Positions 58,432 through 64,000 of a stretch of DNA of 64,000 nt are shown piece after piece. The translations under genes were made by a program, and so were the position numbers. Each line of letters starts with the position of its first letter. Within the stretch, counting starts at the first letter, position 1. The notes beneath the pieces are model-generated. The model was given only the letters and a program-made list of their open reading frames with translations, made no database searches and was not told the origin of the DNA. The stretch covers positions 1 through 64,000 of the forward strand of contig SKCR01037653.1 of assembly GCA_019454045.1 (NCBI GenBank), in the 5' to 3' direction. The stretch comes from Zanthoxylum bungeanum. Lineage: Eukaryota > Streptophyta > Magnoliopsida > Sapindales > Rutaceae.

Positions 58432-60390
58432 CTTGGGTTTCTAATAAGTCCCAAGGATCATTATCAAGCATAAAACACATGTGAATACATCAATGAAATA
58501 TGGCGGAATCATACTTATATTGATCGGATTGGATGCGTCGAAGAACGAAACTTTTGCTCATCCTAGCTTTGTATATTCGGCCAAGCATTCCGTTTAGCTC
58601 CATGTTGGATCTTTAAGCTCCAAGCTTTATCAATGGATTCCAAGCTCAAAGGTGGGTTTCCCTATCACCTTGTATGCCTTCTTGATGTGCTAGCATCTTT
58701 GATTTGTAAGAAAATCAAGAAGAAAGTAAGCCCTAGGCTCACGCCCACAATGAGAGAAAAGAGTGAAGGCCATTCGGCCATGAGAGGGAGAGAAGAAAAT
58801 AAATTGGCCTTGGCCGAATTCAATGAATGGGAGAGAGAGTGAATGAATTTTAGTTTTGTATATCTAATAAATAAAACAAAAGTCAAATACCAAATATATA
58901 AAATAATGATTTATGTCTTCAAGCTTTCAAAAAGCTTTCCAACAACTCCCATCTACTATTCACATCACATCATGACAAGTTGTCAAGTCACTCAAAGTGA
59001 CTAGACATCACATCAATTGATTGACTAGTGATTTGACGCTAGATGTGACTAGCGATTTGACGCTTGAAGTGACTTATGGGCCGTACTTGAATTCGAAATG
59101 CGAGTGCGTCCGCAAACACTTCCAGGCTCGGTTTCGTTAATTTCGAATAAACGAATTTTCTATTGCGACATAATTAAATCTAATTTAATTAAATAATTAT
59201 GCCTAGCGAAATTACTATTCACGTCATTAAGCGAATTAATTCTAAATTAACTCGTTTCCCCGAATTAAAATCTGATTTCAATTCCGCATCGAAATCCAAT
59301 TTCGCTTAATATATCGAATATATTAATTTATCGATTAATTCCAAATTAATCGTTCTCTTTCTTTAAATAGTATTTTATCCCAGATAAAATATCTCAGTAA
59401 TTAATCCCAGATTAATTTTCTCTCTCATCTAATTAATCTCAGATTAATAAAGTACGAGTCATACGTCATCAGTTAATCTCAGATTATCTGAATACGTACG
59501 TACCTAGTACTACGTTTTTACCGATTTATAAGACAAGGTTGGCTTCTAGCAAAGCGCCATGCCTACCCAATTCTCCAGAAACATGCTTACAGGAATAAGC
59601 GATCTATATCAGGCGTAGTATACATAGTATCGTGTTTGTCGATCCAGTATCGGATGGTCAGGTGTAAGGCCTGGGGCTGGAAATGTGTCTGCCCCGTACG
59701 AAGCACATATCGGATCTCTGGTAACTAGTCTCTGTAATCGGATATACATGACCTAGTCATAATATCCCGATAGCTACAGCATATAAGAGAACAAATTTCG
59801 TATCCTAAGTGATCATCATCTCCACTATAACTGAAGTGATACTTCCATCTTGACATCACACCCAATACACTACGATTCTCAATATACCCAGAAGAGGCGT
59901 ACACAGAACCGGTTAAAGTCTCAGGTTAAGACCAAATACACCTACCCTGAATTCGGACTTCCATAGACACGTAGTTATACTACCAATGGAATTTCGAAGG
60001 GGTCTATCCAGAGCGAAGCTGTTATCCGTACCATCGGTAAAACACAACCTCCTATTACACTTGCATGAGTATCCAATACCCAAATATATGATAACTATAT
60101 CGTTATGCTCTCATAACACGCACAAGTGTAATAATAGTCTATTCCACATTATCAATGTCCAATCTCGATAATACTACGACTAGGGATATTTAATGATTAA
60201 ACCTTCATGGATTGATACTGTCTCATATCATCTCAATCCAGGAACTAATCATAAGGACCTTTCATCATTTATACATCTATGTGATTTAATCACAAATGAT
60301 AAAAGAGTAATTTCCTGTCACATTGTAAATTTGTACAACAACACCATGATCTGTACAAGTAGTGACGCTATGAGTCATAATTGTCCAATA
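58432..60390 (-). repeat. Copia-A family LTR (LTR C)
   Basis: Read on the minus strand from 60390 it starts TaTTGGACAATTATGACtC and follows LTR B to about 58432, where it meets gag debris. It shares the ggggcagacac and gagaattgggtaggca blocks. A deletion of about 70 bp relative to LTR D lies near 59490. The frame 58633-58842 and others inside are not supported as genes. Confidence 0.85.
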
Positions 60391-61405
60391 ATTTCCTCTC
60401 TTCATGTCTCGGCAGTGAGCAGTTTTTGAAGAAGAAAATTCAGCCCCTTGGGCTGAATGAGAGAGAAGAAGAAGTGAGAGAGAGTTGTAATGGTTGTTAC
60501 AAAAAAATGGTAATAGATATTCTTAAATCAAATACCAAATTTTTTACTTTCCAAAAGTCAAACCATTAATGTCTTCAACCACCAACATCAATCAATCAAT
60601 CAAGTGACAAGTTGTCAAGTCACTCAAAGTGACTAGACATCACATCACTCAAAGTGATAAGTGATTTGACGCTTGATGTGACTAGCGATTTGACGCTTGA
60701 TGTGACTTGCGGGCCGCACTTGAATTCGAAATGTGAGTGCGCTCGCAAACACTCCCGGACTCGGGTTCGCTAATTCCAAATTAACGAATTTTCCGTTGCA
60801 TTGTAATTAAATCTAATTTAATTAAATAATCATGCATAGCATAATTACTATTCACATCGCTAACGAATTAATTCTAAATTAATTCGTTTGCCCGAATTAA
60901 AATTTAATTTCAATTCCGCGTCGAAATCCAATTTCGTTTAATATATCGAATATATTAATTTATCGATTAATTCCAAATTAATCATTCTCTCTCTTTAAAT
61001 AATATTTTATCCTATATAAAATATCTCCGTAATTAATCCCATATTAATTTACTCACTCATCAAATTAATCTCAGATTAATTAAGTGCGAGTCATACGTCA
61101 TCGGTGAATCTTCGGGAAGCGACCCATGAGATCCCCGAATATGTTGGCAGTAAATACGGTTATCGGACTATCCGAATATGTATGTACCTAGTACTACATT
61201 TTTACCGATTTACAAGATAAGGTTGGCTTCTAGCAAAGCGTCATGCCTACCCAATTCTCCAGAAACATGCTTACAGGAATAAGCGATCTATATCAGGCGT
61301 AGTATACGTGGTATCGTGTATGTCGATCCGGTATTGGATGCTCACGTGCAAGGCCTGGGGCTGGAATTGTGTCTGCCCCGTATGACGTACATATCGGATG
61401 TCTGG
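60391..61405 (-). repeat. Copia-A family LTR fragment (LTR D)
   Basis: Second LTR copy in the same orientation, directly adjoining LTR C. Its start is cut off at 61405 by the Athila-like LTR and its end is cut at 60391. The break at tctgg|taac can be inferred from LTR C (59717), so the Athila-like element inserted after tctgg. Confidence 0.85.
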
Positions 61406-62634
61406 TGATTACGCCCAAAAATAACTTACAGTTATCACAGTATAGCTGGGGTGTCGATTCCTCAGAGAGATGGTTACAGGAACTAATTTACTCAAGCAAC
61501 AATATTTAGCAATAACTTTATTAAAGAAAATATTAAATTTGTAATTTAAACTAAAAATTATGAAAAGTTGCAGGATTTTATCAGTAAAGATAAACAGCAA
61601 AGCATCAAGAATTCCTCTTGTATCAACCTCATGTATTCAGTTATTGATTCTTTTCATTACACAATTGAAGGTTTCACATTCCAAGCCAACAGTTGGAAGA
61701 TATTCAATTCTACTCATATTAAATTTTAGGGTAATTAATGATTATTTTCTCTATGGTAACAGCACACAAAAGTTATCATTACGAGCTATCTAATGTCGAC
61801 AATATACCCTCAGGAAATACTGCAGCATAAGACCAACATATAAAATAACTTTACCAGTCACAATTGATTTCACAAATCACACATAGAAGAAGCATGACTG
61901 AATCTATATGGGATTAGACAAAACAAAATTTCTGGGCTAATAAATCGAAAGATAATAGAAAATAACAACCATCAATTATATTAAACGTTAAAGGTTCTTC
62001 AGAAATCAAAAAAATAAATATAGAAATTAAAATATAAGAGTTCATCCTAGCTTTGCCTAGGAAATTAGTTCTCCATGGAAGAAAGAGATGCGCCTGAATA
62101 GATCGGAGGGACGTCATGATTTCCTTGAAGTTCTTCATTCTCCTCTCTTGATTTGTATTTGTGGCTCTCTTGTGTGTTTCTCCTCTATTTCTCTCTGATT
62201 TCTCCTTCACGTTAGGACGAAGTTGGATTTATATAGAAAAGTCTTGAAACCATAAATTGCATTAAAAACACACAGCACAAAATCCTGAAATTGCAGTTTC
62301 GTATCGCGACGTGCGCCGTGCGTCTCAACACGCCAAAAGCTATAAAGGATGCTACAATTGACTAGATCTCCTCGAGTAGATGCAAATCAATATATTATGG
62401 GTCTCGTAACTCTTTCAAAATCAAAAGTTATAGCCTTTTTAAATTCAGTGTGCGGCTGATGCTCCTGCGTGCGTCCGATACGTCTGTTAGGCTCTGAAAC
62501 ATGTTCTATTGCTCCATTCTCCTTGATCCATTGCTTCCTACTAACAAAGCACAAAATGACTCTAATTAAGATTAAATCATACGATAATAAATCTGAGTTA
62601 GCAGTGTTCTAAGTACACTTTCGTGCACTTATCA
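61406..62634 (-). repeat. Athila-like 3' LTR, about 1.23 kb
   Basis: On the minus strand it starts TGATAAGTGCACGAAAGTG and ends GGGCGTAATCA, with TGAT/ATCA terminal pairing. The left flank tctgg is the presumed target duplication; its partner lies outside the window. The frames 61560-61793 (+) and 61914-62210 (-) are within the LTR and unrecognised. Confidence 0.85.
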
Positions 62635-62647
62635 CAACCCCCAACTA
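62635..62647 (-). promoter_or_regulatory. Athila-like polypurine tract
   Basis: The minus strand reads tagttgggggttg directly before the LTR start. Confidence 0.75.
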
Positions 62648-63898
62648 GCTTATTGCTAGTCTCTAGCAATTCAAGCGTAAAATAAAATAAAAACTAAATA
62701 AATAAATAAAACTATTTAAGCCACTTTCGTAGGGATCACGATTGCATTTAGCGTATGCAACAAGCCTTTAAACCCCTATGTGTCCCTAGTGGACAAGTTA
62801 TAGTCTCGTGAGGACTTTCAGCGACAACAAACACAAACGTCATTCAAAACCCACAATCATGCAAAAATAAAAATTAAATAGTCCCAATAGTTTAACATAA
62901 TTTTGTCCTCAAAGAATGCCTAGCAATGAAACCAAAGAACCTTCAAAGTACTCAATGTAACTCAAATCTAAGTCTTTGAATAAATCATCTAAGCTAGACT
63001 CAAGGTGTGTGTGTGCTAAGGTTCATTTACAGCTTTATTCCCAGGTAAGCCAACTCAATGATTTTGTTAAAAAATCGGGATCGATGGGTCAAACCAACCT
63101 AGATATATCAGTGAAGCCCTGTAGTTGCTTTTATGTGCTCAATATGATATGATTACTCTTTTTTTGTCTTTTTTTTTTCATTTTCTCTTTTTTTGAATTT
63201 TTCTTTTCTTTCTTTTTTTTCAACACACCTATCCTTTAAGGTAGCATTTCTCCTCATGGTGGTCCTAATACTCGCCCATGGGTAGCTTCACGCTTATCAG
63301 TTATAGGTGGTTTATTTTCTTTCTTCAGAGACTTTTCTTTTATTTTCAACCATACCATACGTCATAACATAAGCAAATTAGGATAGACATCTAAGCAAAC
63401 AGTCATTCATCGACATGCAATTTCTTCAACTAGTCACCTTGCTAACTACTCAGGCTTTCACTGCTAAAAACCCATAATTAAGTGCTTACGAGTCTAACAT
63501 AGATAAACTACTCAAATTATCAGATAAAAGTACATTAAATGACTTATTTTTTCTAAGATTTCACCCTAAAATAAATAATATCAGCATAGGACCTATGTTT
63601 TAACTAATAAGGACTAAAAAAATGAAGCAATATTTTTTTTAAAGATAATAATAAAATATATTTATGACAGGTTTTATCATGCGCATGCATACACCCCCAC
63701 ACTTAAAACTTGCATTGTCCTCAATGTAAGATAAATATAAAGAAAATGATGAAGGAATAACACTACCAGGTGCGGAGTTGATCAGGTTCCTATTGGCAAG
63801 ACTTTGGCTGTGTGGCTGTGTAGGTTGTGCTAACTCCTGCATAAACACTCATGCAAAAATAAAAATAAAACATGCAATTAGCACACAATAAAGTAAAA
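62648..63898 (-). other. Athila-like 3' untranslated region
   Basis: AT-rich, no coding sequence. Contains the block shared with Gypsy-2 (62880-63100), a T-rich tract (63150-63230) and the gtgtgggggt motif near 63695. Confidence 0.65.
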
Positions 63899-64000
63899 CT
63901 AAAGTAAATAAAATAAATAAATTAAAATAAAATGCAGAAGCAAGGGTTGCCTCCTCGCTAGCGTTAAGTTTAACGTCTTCAGCCAGACGTAACCACTTAA
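63899..64000 (-). CDS. Possible C-terminal end of Athila-like pol, partial
   Basis: An open minus-strand frame enters from the right edge and ends at TAG (63899-63901) after GYVWLKTLNLTLARRQP. The nucleotide context gcgaggaggcaaccc is common at the end of Athila pol. Only 33 codons are inside the window, so this is tentative. Confidence 0.35.
   Translation of the reverse strand, partial: LSGYVWLKTLNLTLARRQPLLLHFILIYLFYLL

Larger units (their letters stand above)
61406..64000 (-). mobile_element. Athila-like Gypsy element, 3' part only
   Basis: Minus-strand element extending beyond the right edge. 3' LTR, polypurine tract, a long 3' untranslated region and a possible pol end are visible. The text gaggacaatgcaagttttaa followed by gtgtgggggt on the minus strand (about 63724-63695) and gaggaggcaaccc (about 63955) are features I associate with Athila elements. 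No envelope-like frame is visible in this part. It inserted into LTR D. Confidence 0.7.

Overview
This window is plant nuclear DNA, most likely from a eudicot. It is almost entirely nested and decayed LTR retrotransposons. I found no convincing host gene, tRNA, rRNA or CRISPR array. The plant origin is inferred from Copia (Ty1) elements with TGGTATCAGAGC-type primer binding sites, Tat-type Gypsy (Ty3) elements with a second RNase H and a TGGCGACTCC primer site, and an Athila-like 3' end. All lineage names come from motifs read by eye, not from database searches.

Layout, left to right. 1-8274: a decayed Copia-A element whose 5' LTR lies outside the window (leader, gag, pol, 3' LTR at 5506-7448). 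Its LTR is followed directly by a primer binding site and a second truncated leader, so it is the middle of an LTR-internal-LTR-internal tandem. 8275-14927: an inverted 70-bp LTR scrap, then a very decayed chromovirus-like Gypsy body and LTR. That LTR is interrupted by a solo Copia LTR (12876-14874) with a perfect AGTAC target duplication. 15489-34778: Copia-C, a second decayed Copia element. Its 5' LTR is split by Gypsy-1 (16493-26805, minus strand), a Tat-type element with broken gag and pol and a chimeric 3' junction. 34779-39485: unassigned sequence and a probable Copia LTR. 39486-57632: Gypsy-2 (minus strand, gutted), which carries Gypsy-3 (43867-56719, minus strand) inserted with a perfect GATAG duplication. 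Gypsy-3 has 4.2-kb LTRs, an intact 401-codon gag and only a C-terminal scrap of integrase. 57633-61405: antisense Copia debris and two partial LTRs of the Copia-A family. 61406-64000: the 3' part of an Athila-like minus-strand element inserted into one of those LTRs.

Relative timing can be read from the nesting. The chromovirus-like LTR predates the solo Copia LTR, Copia-C predates Gypsy-1, Gypsy-2 predates Gypsy-3, and the Copia-A-type LTR at the right predates the Athila-like element. The only long coding sequence that is still open is the Gypsy-3 gag. The strongest lead is Gypsy-3. It is a GAG-only non-autonomous Tat derivative with very long LTRs, four distinct families of internal direct repeats, and a close coding-capable (now broken) relative, Gypsy-1, in the same window.
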